Source: Nostoc linckia FACHB-104 (GTDB lineage Bacteria > Cyanobacteriota > Cyanobacteriia > Cyanobacteriales > Nostocaceae). Taken from it: a stretch of 64,000 bases of DNA. Positions 27,059 through 35,830 of this stretch are shown in pieces (the first letter of the stretch is position 1; each line of letters opens with the position of its first letter). A model generated the notes under the pieces. The model was given only the letters and a program-made list of their open reading frames with translations, had not been told where the DNA came from and did not search any database. A program made the translations under genes and the position numbers. Location of the stretch: assembly GCF_014696615.1 (NCBI RefSeq), contig NZ_JACJQJ010000011.1, positions 1 to 64,000 of the forward strand. Reading direction: 5' to 3'.

Positions 27059-28486
27059 GTGGAAAAAATCGGCAACATCTTGCAAAAAGTAGATCCAGGT
27101 TCATTACGGTTACGGCTAACGGCTGGGATTGCGGCATTTTCGGCTTTGGGGTTGGGTAGCCTCTCTGTCTGGACTAGCTTGAAAATGCAGGATATTTTAA
27201 TTGATAATCATAAACGCCATGTTGAAAAAATTGCCGATCGCCTACCGCGAGATGTGCAACTTTATATTGAAATGATGCCACAAGCTAGTGGTTTAGATAA
27301 GTCGATAAATAATTTAATTGATAACGATACTTTTATTTGGATTAAAAACCCTGATAATAAAATTATTGCCAAATCTAATAATTGGAATCAGCTACCAAAT
27401 GCAACGACATCACAGTTAATGTCTTTAACCGAGATGTCGGTGAAACCGGAAGTAACTCAAGTGCAGCAGCGCTACTATGTTTTATGTGGTGCGGCTTTGC
27501 AAGTACAGAGTAAGCAACTGGGGAAGCTATTTGTAGTTAAGGATATTACCCGCGAACAAACAATGTTTTTGGCGCTGGTGCGTAGTTTAGGGATTGCGAG
27601 TCTGTTAATAATTATTGTAATTTCCTTGGCGATCGCACTTTATATTCGCCGTTCTCTCCAACCTCTGCGTCAGCTGAGTCAAATGGCGGCGGTGATTTCT
27701 GCGGCTGATTTACCAGAGGCGCAGCTATCCCTTCAGCAAGCACCCAGCGAGGTGAAAGAATTAGCGCAAACCTTTAATATGCTATTATCCCGGCTGGCGG
27801 AATCTTGGGAGCAGGAACGACAGTTTGTCAGCAACGTTTCTCACGAATTACGCACACCATTAACCATTGTGCATGGTTACTTACAAAGCGTACTCCGGCG
27901 ACCCAGTAATTTAACACCCACCCAAGTTGAAGCTTTAGAAACTGCGGCGTTGGAAGCCGAACATACTATCAGACTGCTGCAAGACTTACTAGATTTAGCC
28001 AGGGCTGATAGCGGTCATTTGCATTTTCGCATGAATCCCTGCGTGCTGAATGACTTAGTTGCTGAAGTCGTGGGGATGGCGCAGAAATATAGCGATCGCA
28101 CTATCCTGATAGAATCACCAAATCATCCCATTGAGGTGAAAGCCGACTATAATCGCCTCAAACAGGTGTTATTGAACTTAATTGATAACGCCGTCAAGTA
28201 TTCGGAAGCTGAGACTCCCATAATTGTCAGGTTAAATCAGCAAGATAAAGCAGCGATAATTCAAGTTGACGACAAAGGTTATGGTATACCTTTGCAACAC
28301 CAAGCCCGCATCTTCGAGCGATTTTACCGCGTAGATGAAACCCGCACCCGTTCTACTGGGGGTTCTGGCTTAGGCTTATCAATAGTGAAAACCTTAATTG
28401 AAGGTATGGGTGGTAGCGTCACCGTGCGATCGCGCTTAGGCGAAGGCAGTATATTTACGATTAGTTTGCCAATTTCGCCCAAATAG
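27059..28486 (+). CDS. Orphan membrane sensor histidine kinase
   Basis: A 475-residue protein. TM1 lies at about 18-38 and an extracytoplasmic region of about 130 residues follows, then TM2 (about 180-202), HAMP (about 203-255), a HisKA domain with His262 in NVSHELRTPLTIVHGY, and a HATPase with LNLIDNAVKYSEAE (N box), VDDKGYGIP (G1) and GGSGLGLSIVKTL (G2). All catalytic motifs are intact. The start is a GTG at 27059. No response regulator is adjacent; OmpR-family partners are usual for this type. The signal is unknown. The HisKA/HATPase part resembles PhoR/NblS-like cyanobacterial kinases. Confidence 0.9.
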   Translation: MEKIGNILQKVDPGSLRLRLTAGIAAFSALGLGSLSVWTSLKMQDILIDNHKRHVEKIADRLPRDVQLYIEMMPQASGLDKSINNLIDNDTFIWIKNPDNKIIAKSNNWNQLPNATTSQLMSLTEMSVKPEVTQVQQRYYVLCGAALQVQSKQLGKLFVVKDITREQTMFLALVRSLGIASLLIIIVISLAIALYIRRSLQPLRQLSQMAAVISAADLPEAQLSLQQAPSEVKELAQTFNMLLSRLAESWEQERQFVSNVSHELRTPLTIVHGYLQSVLRRPSNLTPTQVEALETAALEAEHTIRLLQDLLDLARADSGHLHFRMNPCVLNDLVAEVVGMAQKYSDRTILIESPNHPIEVKADYNRLKQVLLNLIDNAVKYSEAETPIIVRLNQQDKAAIIQVDDKGYGIPLQHQARIFERFYRVDETRTRSTGGSGLGLSIVKTLIEGMGGSVTVRSRLGEGSIFTISLPISPK

Positions 28487-28602
28487 TGGCGGGGGAAGGG
28501 GAAGGGTAAAAGGGGGAAGGGTGAAGGGGAGAAAGTTTTACTGCTATTTTGCTATTAACAGACTATCCTGTAGGGGTACTTAACGCTCAACCCATAGCCC
28601 GA

Positions 28603-28718
28603 CTAGGAATGAATTCCTAGCCTCATAGCAAAAGTCATCTCAAGATGACTAAAAATCCTCACAAATCCCTAGTCTACTTCAGTAGACTTGACTTATTAGA
28701 CTTGGAATTCATTCCAAG
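28603..28718. repeat. Cluster of four 8+2+8 palindromes
   Basis: CTAGGAATGAATTCCTAG (28603-28620), AGTCATCTCAAGATGACT (28633-28650), AGTCTACTTCAGTAGACT (28671-28688) and CTTGGAATTCATTCCAAG (28701-28718). Each has an 8-bp stem and a 2-base centre. The outer two are also inverted versions of one another, so the whole unit is itself a long inverted repeat. Confidence 0.8.
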
Positions 28719-28970
28719 GCGAGTATGAAAGCCAACAAATAAGCTTATATCTTATTTTCTACAACCAAAAGCGCGATGCCTTCTCCTATCGGAGACTCTC
28801 CGCGAACAGCAACCCCTGCGGGGAACGCATTCCCCCCATCATCAAAATCAGCAGATGCGATACCTGCGGCGATACACCACACACCTTTGGCAATGATGAT
28901 TTAAGATAAGCGATCGCACAATTCATCACATTCTGCAAATTCACAAGCTTTGGTCATTCAAATCACGACG

Positions 28971-29159
28971 TTCATAACCAACGAGATCTCATTCATAACC
29001 AACGAGATCTCCTTCATAACCAACGGGATCTCATTCATAACCAATGGGATCTCCTTCACAACCAACGAGATCTCCTTCACAACCAACGAGATCTCCTTCA
29101 CAACCAACGAGATCTCCTTCACAACCAACGAGATCTCCTTCACAACCAACGAGATCTCC
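28971..29159. repeat. 21-bp tandem array (9 units) with GAGATCTC palindrome
   Basis: Nine units of TTCACAACCAACGAGATCTC plus C or A; the last five are identical and the first four carry TTCATAACC or ATGGG variants. A tenth, diverged copy follows (29160-29180). Each canonical unit contains the 8-bp palindrome GAGATCTC. No ribosome site supports the ORFs that run through it on both strands. Confidence 0.9.
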
Positions 29160-29269
29160 TTCGTAACGAACAGCAAAATTTTTGTCACTCACCAAGTAGG
29201 CGGCTCATATTACACTGATGTTTGAGATGCGCTCACCCCTTTCCCCCTTCCCCTTTCCCCCTTCCCCCT

Positions 29270-32200
29270 TCACCTCTCACAAACCCCCCTCTCCCCCTTC
29301 CCATTCGGGTTATTCTGCAAATAATCCCGCACCCAAGCGCAACCCTTCACCATTAAGTCATCCAAATTTAGATTCCACAACTTCACCGTGTTGTCATAAC
29401 TGGCTGAGGCAATGGTTTTGCCGTCGGGGCTGAATGCCACGCTATTGACCACACTGCTATGACCTTGAAGGGTTTGCAACACCTGCCCCTGGAGATTCCA
29501 CAACTTCACCGTGTTGTCATAACTGGCTGAGGCAATGGTTTTGCCGTCGGGGCTGAATGCCACGCTATTGACCCTACTGCTATGACCTTTAAGGGTTTGC
29601 AACTCCTGCCCAGAGAGATTCCACAACTTCACCGTGTTGTCCCAACTGGCAGAGGCAATGGTTTTGCCGTCGGGGCTGAATGCCACGCCCCAGACCGAAT
29701 CGCTATGACCTTGAAGGGTTTGCAACACCTGCCCCTGGAGATTCCACAACTTCACCGTCTTGTCCCAACTGGCAGAGGCAATGGTTTTGCCGTCGGGGCT
29801 GAATGCCACGCCCCAGACCGAATTGCTATGGCCTTGAAGGGTTTGCAACTCCTGCCCAGAGAGATTCCACAACTTCACCGTCTTGTCAGAACTTGCTGAG
29901 GCAATGGTTTTGCCGTCGGGGCTGAATGCCACGCTAATGACCCCACTGCTATGACCTTTAAGGGTTTGCAACTCCTGCCCAGAGAGATTCCACAACTTCA
30001 CCGTCTTGTCAGAACTTGCTGAGGCAATGGTTTTGCCGTCGGGGCTGAATGCCACGCTATTGACCCTACTGCTATGACCTTTAAGGGTTTGCAACTCCTG
30101 CCCCTGGAGATTCCACAACTTCACCGTCTTGTCATCACTTGCTGTGGCAATGGTTTTGCCGTCGGGGCTGAATGCCACGCCCCAGACCGAATCGCTATGG
30201 CCTTGAAGGGTTTGCAACTCCTGCCCCTGGAGATTCCACAACTTCACCGTCTCGTCATCACTTGCTGAGGCAATAGTTTTACCGTCGGGGCTGAATGCCA
30301 CGTCCCAGACCGCACTGCTATGACCTTGAAGGGTTTGCAAAACCTGCCCCTGGAGATTCCACAACTTCACCGTCTTGTCATCACTTGCCGTGGCAATGGT
30401 TTTACCGTCGGGGCTGAATGCCACTCCCCTGACCTCACTGCTATGACCTTGAAGGGTTTGCAACACCTGCCCCTGGAGATTCCACAACTTCACCGTCTTG
30501 TCATAACTTGCCGTGGCAATGGTTTTGCCGTCGGGACTGAATGCCACGCTATAACCTTGAAGGGTTTGCAAAACCTGCCCCTGGAGATTCCACAATTTCA
30601 CTGTGTTGTCATAACTTACCGTGGCAATGGTTTTGCCGTCGGGGCTGAATGCCACGTCCCAGACCTCACTGCTATGACCTTCTAGTCGGTTTCGTTCCCT
30701 AACACCATAAACTACCTGTTGGAGAGTAGCTACCGCCAAAACGCGGGTATCTGCTTCGACATTTTTATCTGGTTTTTGCAGTCGCTTTCCTAACTTCAAG
30801 CCTGCTACTAAAGCATCAAGCTCTAAATTCGATGCCAGCAGGTTTTGTGATTTAAGACTCTCAGCAAGAATTTCGGCATTAACACGGCGTTTCTCAGCAG
30901 TTGTTTTGGCAGCGTTTGCTTGCTGTGTTTGCCCTAGGGCAATGTTTCGCTGCTTGTTAGCTTCTTGCAAATTCTTCTCTGCTTGTCTTTGACGCTCATC
31001 AGCTAACTGACGCTGCTCGGCTTCGGCATTTTTAGCCGCGTTGGCATCCTCAAGAGCAACTTTTAAATCTGCTCCCCGTTCTTCAGCTAACTTTTGTGCA
31101 GCCTTTGCTTCCGCCTCTCCTTTTTCTGCCCTTTTCCGTTGGTCTTGAGCAAGTTTTTTTTGCCTGTCCGCCTCCTGGCGTTGCTTCTCTGCTAATCGCT
31201 GCTGTTGTCTAGCCTTATCAGCTTGCCTTTGTGCCTCATTACGTTGCTGTTCTGCTATTTGCCGCTGTTCATCTGCTTCTTGCTGGGCATCTTGAGCAAT
31301 TAACCTCTGCTCATTCACATACACAGCCACTCCCGTCATTAAACCCGAAAATATCAGCAATCCCACCACATAAGGCAGCGCAGGTTTTAGCTGCTCCCAC
31401 CTATCCCGCAAGTTAAACGGCAAATGTTCATTCAACCACTTACGGTCAAATACTTGCTGATAAATTTGATTTCTCACCTGCAAAACATTCTGCTCGCGCC
31501 GCACCACCCCCGACAACTTCAGGTGAGACTTAACTATTGACTGTTCCTCATCCACAACCGGACGCTTACCTAACCGAATCTCCCGGTATGTAGTCAAAAC
31601 CTCTGAGTCAGGCGAGCGTTTAGTCAACATATCCCGCACAAACTGCAAGTTATTATCTTGCTCACTCATCGCACCCAAAAAAGTATTACTCACTACACGG
31701 TTAACAAAGGCTGCGCCAGGGGAAAGGCTTCGCCTGGGGGAAAGGGTAAAAGGTAAAAGGGTAAAAGGGAAAGAAGAAACCCCTTCCCCATTAACCCTTC
31801 CCCCTTCCCCATTCCCCCTTTCCCCATTAACCCTTCCCCCTTCCCCATTCCCCATTTCCCCCTTCCCCTCCCTCACCAAAGCCGCACACAAGCGCTGCGT
31901 TAAATACGGATGTCCCCCCGTCCAATTCAGCACCCATCGCAATAATTGTTGTGCTTCATCTGTGATCAGTTTCAATCCCTCAGCCAGGGGTAAAGCTTCC
32001 TCAAAGGTAAAATCAGTCAAATCCACCCGCTGACCAATATTAAACGGCGTGCGCTTGGCATCGCGGATTAAATCGCCCGGAGTTGCTACCCCCATCAACA
32101 CCAAAGAAAGACGCACAAACTCAGCATTAGTCGCACGGGCAACATAGAGATAACGAATCGCCGTATAAAAATCATCAGTAAAATCTAAGCTGAGGGTGGA

Positions 32201-32626
32201 ATCAATTTCATCCACAAAAATCACCACCCGTTCTTCTACCTCAGCCAGTAACACCTGCTGAAAAAACAGCGTCAGCCGTTGCGAAACTCCCAAATATTCA
32301 TGTTCTCGCCACCAACTCACCACATCAGTCTCAAATATGAGTTGGTCATCCAGCTTCACCAAAAACCCAAAATACCATTGTTCCGCTGTCACCTGCGCCC
32401 CCAATTCCTGAAGGTCAACAATAACAGCCCGTATCCCTTCCTCAGCCAACGTTTGCGCCGTGCGTACCATCAAACTCGACTTCCCCATCTGGCGCGGCGT
32501 GAGGACATAAGCAAAAGTCCCATTCCGGCATAAATTCAATAATTCCTCATCAGCTTGGCGGGGAATGTAAATCCCACCACCAGCCTGCACCGTCCCGCCG
32601 ACTGTGTAAATGGTTGGGTTAGACAT
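29270..32626 (-). CDS. AAA_35-type STAND ATPase with transmembrane helix, coiled coil and WD40 propeller
   Basis: About 1118 residues from MSNPTIYTVGGTVQ. Residues 1-400 are the AAA_35 NTPase (PRQMGKSS P-loop near 49, VVIFVDEID Walker B, RTPFNIG, WTGGHPYLTQ). One membrane helix (PYVVGLLIFSGLMTGVAVYV) is followed by a long Gln/Arg/Glu-rich coiled coil. Residues about 645-1085 carry 11 nearly identical WD40 repeats (VAFSPDGKTIA, TVKLWNL). The second repeat is about five residues short. Residues about 253-305 are encoded by STRR DNA and interrupt the ATPase domain. The ATG at 32626 is preferred; the upstream frame is Pro/Ser-rich repeat DNA. It is the last gene of a locus with CHAT-TIR-AAA_35 upstream. 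A WD40 ligand-sensing role is inferred. Confidence 0.9.
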   Translation of the reverse strand: MSNPTIYTVGGTVQAGGGIYIPRQADEELLNLCRNGTFAYVLTPRQMGKSSLMVRTAQTLAEEGIRAVIVDLQELGAQVTAEQWYFGFLVKLDDQLIFETDVVSWWREHEYLGVSQRLTLFFQQVLLAEVEERVVIFVDEIDSTLSLDFTDDFYTAIRYLYVARATNAEFVRLSLVLMGVATPGDLIRDAKRTPFNIGQRVDLTDFTFEEALPLAEGLKLITDEAQQLLRWVLNWTGGHPYLTQRLCAALVREGKGEMGNGEGGRVNGERGNGEGGRVNGEGVSSFPFTLLPFTLSPRRSLSPGAAFVNRVVSNTFLGAMSEQDNNLQFVRDMLTKRSPDSEVLTTYREIRLGKRPVVDEEQSIVKSHLKLSGVVRREQNVLQVRNQIYQQVFDRKWLNEHLPFNLRDRWEQLKPALPYVVGLLIFSGLMTGVAVYVNEQRLIAQDAQQEADEQRQIAEQQRNEAQRQADKARQQQRLAEKQRQEADRQKKLAQDQRKRAEKGEAEAKAAQKLAEERGADLKVALEDANAAKNAEAEQRQLADERQRQAEKNLQEANKQRNIALGQTQQANAAKTTAEKRRVNAEILAESLKSQNLLASNLELDALVAGLKLGKRLQKPDKNVEADTRVLAVATLQQVVYGVRERNRLEGHSSEVWDVAFSPDGKTIATVSYDNTVKLWNLQGQVLQTLQGYSVAFSPDGKTIATASYDKTVKLWNLQGQVLQTLQGHSSEVRGVAFSPDGKTIATASDDKTVKLWNLQGQVLQTLQGHSSAVWDVAFSPDGKTIASASDDETVKLWNLQGQELQTLQGHSDSVWGVAFSPDGKTIATASDDKTVKLWNLQGQELQTLKGHSSRVNSVAFSPDGKTIASASSDKTVKLWNLSGQELQTLKGHSSGVISVAFSPDGKTIASASSDKTVKLWNLSGQELQTLQGHSNSVWGVAFSPDGKTIASASWDKTVKLWNLQGQVLQTLQGHSDSVWGVAFSPDGKTIASASWDNTVKLWNLSGQELQTLKGHSSRVNSVAFSPDGKTIASASYDNTVKLWNLQGQVLQTLQGHSSVVNSVAFSPDGKTIASASYDNTVKLWNLNLDDLMVKGCAWVRDYLQNNPNGKGERGVCER
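31712..31870. repeat. STRR insertion inside the AAA_35-WD40 coding sequence
   Basis: C-rich repeats (CCCCTTCCCCATTAACCC type) plus a hairpin-like AGGGGAAAGGCTTCGCCTGG lie in frame within the gene. They encode a Gly/Asn/Glu-rich then Ser/Pro/Phe-rich stretch of about 53 residues that is absent from the paralogue at 1800-4355. Confidence 0.8.
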
Positions 32627-32636
32627 AAAGGGACTC

Positions 32637-32712
32637 CAAGGGGAAGGGGGAATGGGGAAGGGAGAAGGGGGAATGGGGAAGGGGGAATGGGGAAGGGGTA
32701 AGGGGGAATGGG
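32637..32712. repeat. G-rich STRR array upstream of the AAA_35-WD40 gene
   Basis: Repeats of GGGGAAGGGGGAAT type directly upstream of the start codon at 32626, in the leader of the minus-strand gene. Confidence 0.8.
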
Positions 32713-32821
32713 AAATAGCAAAATAATTTTGAACCTTGAACCTCAAATATTTCTTCTTCACCTTTCCCCTTTAAACCTTTTAACCCTTCCCCCTTCCCCT
32801 TTTAACCTTTCCCCCTTCCCC

Positions 32822-33202
32822 CTAACTTATTGATTTTCTCAACGCTTGCATTTGATTTGAAAGCATTGAACTTAGCTCTTTAGCATGGCTATAAAGTTCT
32901 TGGTATTGAGATTTTTCTAAATAGCCAACTTCCAGTGCAACTCTTAATAGACTACGAACTTCTCCAGCGGAACCTTTAGCTATATTTAAAAACTGTAAGT
33001 ACTCTTTACGAGAAAAACGCTCAAAACCTTCAGCAATATTTGTGGGAATTGAGACGGAAGCACGCCTTATCTGATCCCGCAAGCCAAAATCTTTGCTAAA
33101 GTTACCATCCTGAGTAAGTAAGTACACCTGCTTCACCAAATCAATAGCTCTTTGCCATACTCGTAAATCCTCAAATGTTTCTATTTTCTTCCTTTCCATC
33201 AC
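32822..33202 (-). CDS. Four-helix-bundle protein (23S rRNA intervening-sequence type)
   Basis: A 126-residue all-helical protein with the family signature: FEDLRVWQRAIDLVKQVYLL, DFGLRDQIRRASVSIPTNIA, EGFERFSRKEYLQFLNIAKG and SAGEVRSLLRVALEVGYL. The family contains S23 proteins encoded in 23S rRNA inserts, free-standing cyanobacterial copies, and the distantly related Avd proteins of diversity-generating retroelements. No reverse transcriptase or template repeat is nearby. It lies between the CHAT-TIR and WD40 STAND genes, on the same strand, with G-rich repeat DNA on both sides. Its function is unknown. Confidence 0.88.
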   Translation of the reverse strand: MMERKKIETFEDLRVWQRAIDLVKQVYLLTQDGNFSKDFGLRDQIRRASVSIPTNIAEGFERFSRKEYLQFLNIAKGSAGEVRSLLRVALEVGYLEKSQYQELYSHAKELSSMLSNQMQALRKSIS

Positions 33203-33255
33203 GTTTAACTCTAAATAAGTATAAATTTCTCCATCTTATTTTTCCCAGCGAAACG

Positions 33256-33374
33256 AGAAGAAGGGTAAAAGGGGGAAAGGGGAAGGGTAAAAGGGGGAAA
33301 GGGGAAAGGTAAAAGGGGGAAAGGGGAAAGGTAAAAGGGGGAAAGGGGAAAGGTAAAAGGGTAAAAGGGTAAAC
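33256..33374. repeat. G-rich tandem array (about 22-bp unit)
   Basis: Repeats of GGTAAAAGGGGGAAAGGGGA plus AA, four to five copies, then shorter GGTAAAA units. It is the leader of the four-helix-bundle gene. C-rich heptamers of the opposite sense follow at 33408-33470. Confidence 0.85.
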
Positions 33375-33469
33375 CAATTTCAATCATTTCTCATTCCTCA
33401 TCTTTCCATTCCCCTTCACCCTTCACCCTTCCCCATTCCCCATTCCCCCTTCCCCATTCCCCCTCCCCC

Positions 33470-35605
33470 TCACCCACGCAAGTTCTCCCGGAAATAATCA
33501 GCATACAGTTGACAACGCGGGATCACTGTTCTCCCCTCCCTTCGCACCAACCCCGCACCCCGCAACCTGAAAAAGACACGCTCATCATCGCAGGTGTTAT
33601 GGCGAATTACCTGAAGCATACTTGGCACCAATTCCGCTTTACTATGCAGCCGAAACAAATGATTACGCAGATGATTACCAAAGGGGCCATTATCCGCCGT
33701 CGCTTTGGCAAATAATTCCGCAGTGGTGAAGCGCTGACTGGCGATTAAATACAGCGCCACCCTGACTAAATAAGGATGTCCATTCAGCAACGCCATTAAC
33801 TGCTGTTCTGCACTAGCATTCAACGGTGAACCATGACGGCGATTCAGGTCTGTAACCTGTGCGGCGGTAAAATCTTCTAAGTCAATCACCTCGCCCACAT
33901 TAAACGGGGATTGGTTGAGATTATCAATTAATTGGTAGGGTTCGGTAGAAGTCACCAGGGCTAAATCGAGTTGCTTCCAAATCGGTGTAGTGGCGCGGTT
34001 ATTGTGCCAACTGCGAAGCATTCCAAAGAAATCGGAACGGAATTCGGTATCAAAAGCCCTCTCAACTTCATCCATTGCTAACACTAAAGGCTGACCAAAT
34101 TCTTTCAACAAATAGCGCCCAATATAACGGGTGCAACGCTGACTATTACCCAAGGGCAAATTCCAATATTCAGCAACTTTATCTGCCATTTCTATTTCAT
34201 CAGTTAGCCAAGAGCAGAATTGCCGAAAGAATAAGTCAGCATTGGTTAAGGCTGCTTGATCAAATAATTGAAAATCCAAGAAAGCTACCCGCTTACCTGC
34301 ATTCACCGCTGCGCTACAGGTGCGAATTAACAACGAACTCTTGCCCATTTGTCGGGGGCCTTTAATGGTGATTGTCACACCTTGACGCTGAATCGCATTG
34401 AAAGCCAAAACATCACAAGCGCGTTCCACATAAAACCGAGACTCGCCATCCATTGTCCCTTCTGGCATTTCCAGCGCTATCGGCTGTGCGGAAGGAAAAG
34501 GCTGAGGTAAAGCTGAGGCTTCCCGTGGCTGCAGCAAACTGGCTTGATTCGCTTCCCCAATTGTTAATTCACCCCCAGAAATCGCCTGCATTAATTCTGC
34601 AATTAAGCGCGGTGTATCTTCCCCATCTCGCCAAACAGCCCAGTTAATCCCATTCAGGTAAACACTTAAAGGATACTGAAACGGCTCTAGATATGCCAAG
34701 CGCACCGGGAGAATCATCGGCTTTCCGCCTTGTTCCTTAGCTAGGCGACTAGCTGTAGCAATTTCCGCTTCCACCATCTCACTGTGGACAGAATGCTCAG
34801 AAAGGAAAACAATCAAAAAATCTGCTTGGCGAAGTTCCGCCTCAATACGTTCCGCCCAGCGTGTGCCTACGGTGATAATTTGGTCAATGAAAACTGTGTG
34901 ATGTTGAGCCAGCGCTTGCTGGACTTGCAATGCAATCGGCTCATCGGGGGTGACATGGCGTTTGTAGCTGATGAAGATGCGTTTGGGATTGGGGGAAGGG
35001 GGAAGGGGGAATGGGGAAGGGGAGGGAATTTCAGTTGGGGTTGGGGGGAGGTTTCGGCTTTTGAGGACTGGGGTGGCATATTCGGGGATATTTTCTAAAT
35101 CAATGGCGATGCGCCCAAATTCGTAAGCATCTTCGTAGGTTCTACCTGCACCAAGGGCATCATAAAACCCCACAGCAAATTTAATTGCTGCGCGATCGCC
35201 TACTGCTTTATTCATTCCTACTACATAATTAATATGTTGGTAAATCGCCTCAGCTTGCGCTTCGCTATAACAGGCGTTTAACAGCACACACTCTATCTTG
35301 TCCTGAAATAACCTAAACAGTCTGCCCAGTGACTCTGTACTCACCAGTTGCAACTGTCCGTGATTATCTTCTAAAACTAAACCTTGCTCACCTTCCCCAT
35401 GTCCACAGAAATGCACAATCTCCGGTTGATGATCCAAAAGCGCACGTCGCAAATCTTCAGGACGCACAGCCCATTTTGTAATCATCTCAAACTGCTCACG
35501 AATCTTCGCACGTTCCAACCCCGCCTGAATTTCCCGTACTTCCTCATCCAAGCGCAGCTTCACCGTATTCTTGGGATTTGCCGATAAAACCAGGATTTTT
35601 TTCAC
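33470..35605 (-). CDS. CHAT - TIR - AAA_35 STAND protein
   Basis: A 711-residue protein with two potential effectors. Residues 1-185 are a CHAT protease with His69 (HFCGHG) and Cys112 (VLLNACYS). Residues 187-207 are a Pro/Ser linker encoded by G-rich heptamers. Residues 208-335 are a TIR domain (KRIFISYKRHVTPDEPIALQ, ADFLIVFLSEHSVHSEMVEA; Glu281 is a candidate NADase residue). Residues about 385-711 form the AAA_35 ATPase (KGPRQMGKSS P-loop 415-424, VLAMDEVERAF Walker B, SPFNVGEVIDL). It lies upstream of the four-helix-bundle and AAA_35-WD40 genes and downstream of a Ser/Thr kinase, all minus strand. The composition suggests an NLR-like sensor with protease and NAD-cleaving outputs; the trigger is unknown. 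Confidence 0.9.
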   Translation of the reverse strand: MKKILVLSANPKNTVKLRLDEEVREIQAGLERAKIREQFEMITKWAVRPEDLRRALLDHQPEIVHFCGHGEGEQGLVLEDNHGQLQLVSTESLGRLFRLFQDKIECVLLNACYSEAQAEAIYQHINYVVGMNKAVGDRAAIKFAVGFYDALGAGRTYEDAYEFGRIAIDLENIPEYATPVLKSRNLPPTPTEIPSPSPFPLPPSPNPKRIFISYKRHVTPDEPIALQVQQALAQHHTVFIDQIITVGTRWAERIEAELRQADFLIVFLSEHSVHSEMVEAEIATASRLAKEQGGKPMILPVRLAYLEPFQYPLSVYLNGINWAVWRDGEDTPRLIAELMQAISGGELTIGEANQASLLQPREASALPQPFPSAQPIALEMPEGTMDGESRFYVERACDVLAFNAIQRQGVTITIKGPRQMGKSSLLIRTCSAAVNAGKRVAFLDFQLFDQAALTNADLFFRQFCSWLTDEIEMADKVAEYWNLPLGNSQRCTRYIGRYLLKEFGQPLVLAMDEVERAFDTEFRSDFFGMLRSWHNNRATTPIWKQLDLALVTSTEPYQLIDNLNQSPFNVGEVIDLEDFTAAQVTDLNRRHGSPLNASAEQQLMALLNGHPYLVRVALYLIASQRFTTAELFAKATADNGPFGNHLRNHLFRLHSKAELVPSMLQVIRHNTCDDERVFFRLRGAGLVRREGRTVIPRCQLYADYFRENLRG

Positions 35606-35758
35606 ACTATCATCAAATATTGCACCAGCCGTTGTCTCTAGATGCAGTTTACTACAGCAGAGTACGGAGAATTACTGACGGTGTGAAGAAATTTGGGGAA
35701 AGGGGGAAGAGGCAGGGGGGCAGGGAGCAGGGAGCAGGGGGAAAGGGGGGTGTATTAC

Positions 35759-35823
35759 GGATTTGGGACACAGAGACAATGAAATTTAGCGGTAACGCAC
35801 TATCCATGCGACGGTGCGTTAGG
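35759..35823. repeat. Dispersed repeat family B, partial copy
   Basis: GATTTGGGACACAGAGACAA and AGCGGTAACGCAC match half of the elements at 38470-38538 and 39114-39181. A TAACGCAC...GTGCGTTA hairpin follows. Confidence 0.55.
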
Positions 35824-35830
35824 CCTTCTC

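Larger units (their letters stand above)
28487..29269. other. 783-bp region of palindromes and tandem repeats
   Basis: No gene was seen. It holds G-rich heptamers (28490-28530), four 18-bp palindromes (28603-28718), several GC-rich hairpin fragments (28770-28830, for example CTATCGGAGA and CCCTGCGGGG) and a 21-bp tandem array (28971-29159). Confidence 0.65.

Noticed and set aside
28950-29225. Repeat protein with ITNEISF-type units
   Set aside because: No Shine-Dalgarno sequence, the opposite strand is equally open, and the DNA repeat explains the frame.
29582-30685. Plus-strand ORFs across the WD40 region
   Set aside because: They are antisense shadows of the highly repetitive WD40 coding sequence.
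32627-32761. N-terminal extension of the AAA_35-WD40 protein
   Set aside because: The extension is Pro/Ser/Phe-rich translation of an upstream G-rich array; family homology begins at the ATG at 32626.
32822-33202. Avd protein of a diversity-generating retroelement
   Set aside because: The fold family is related, but there is no reverse transcriptase, template repeat or variable C-type lectin target in the window.
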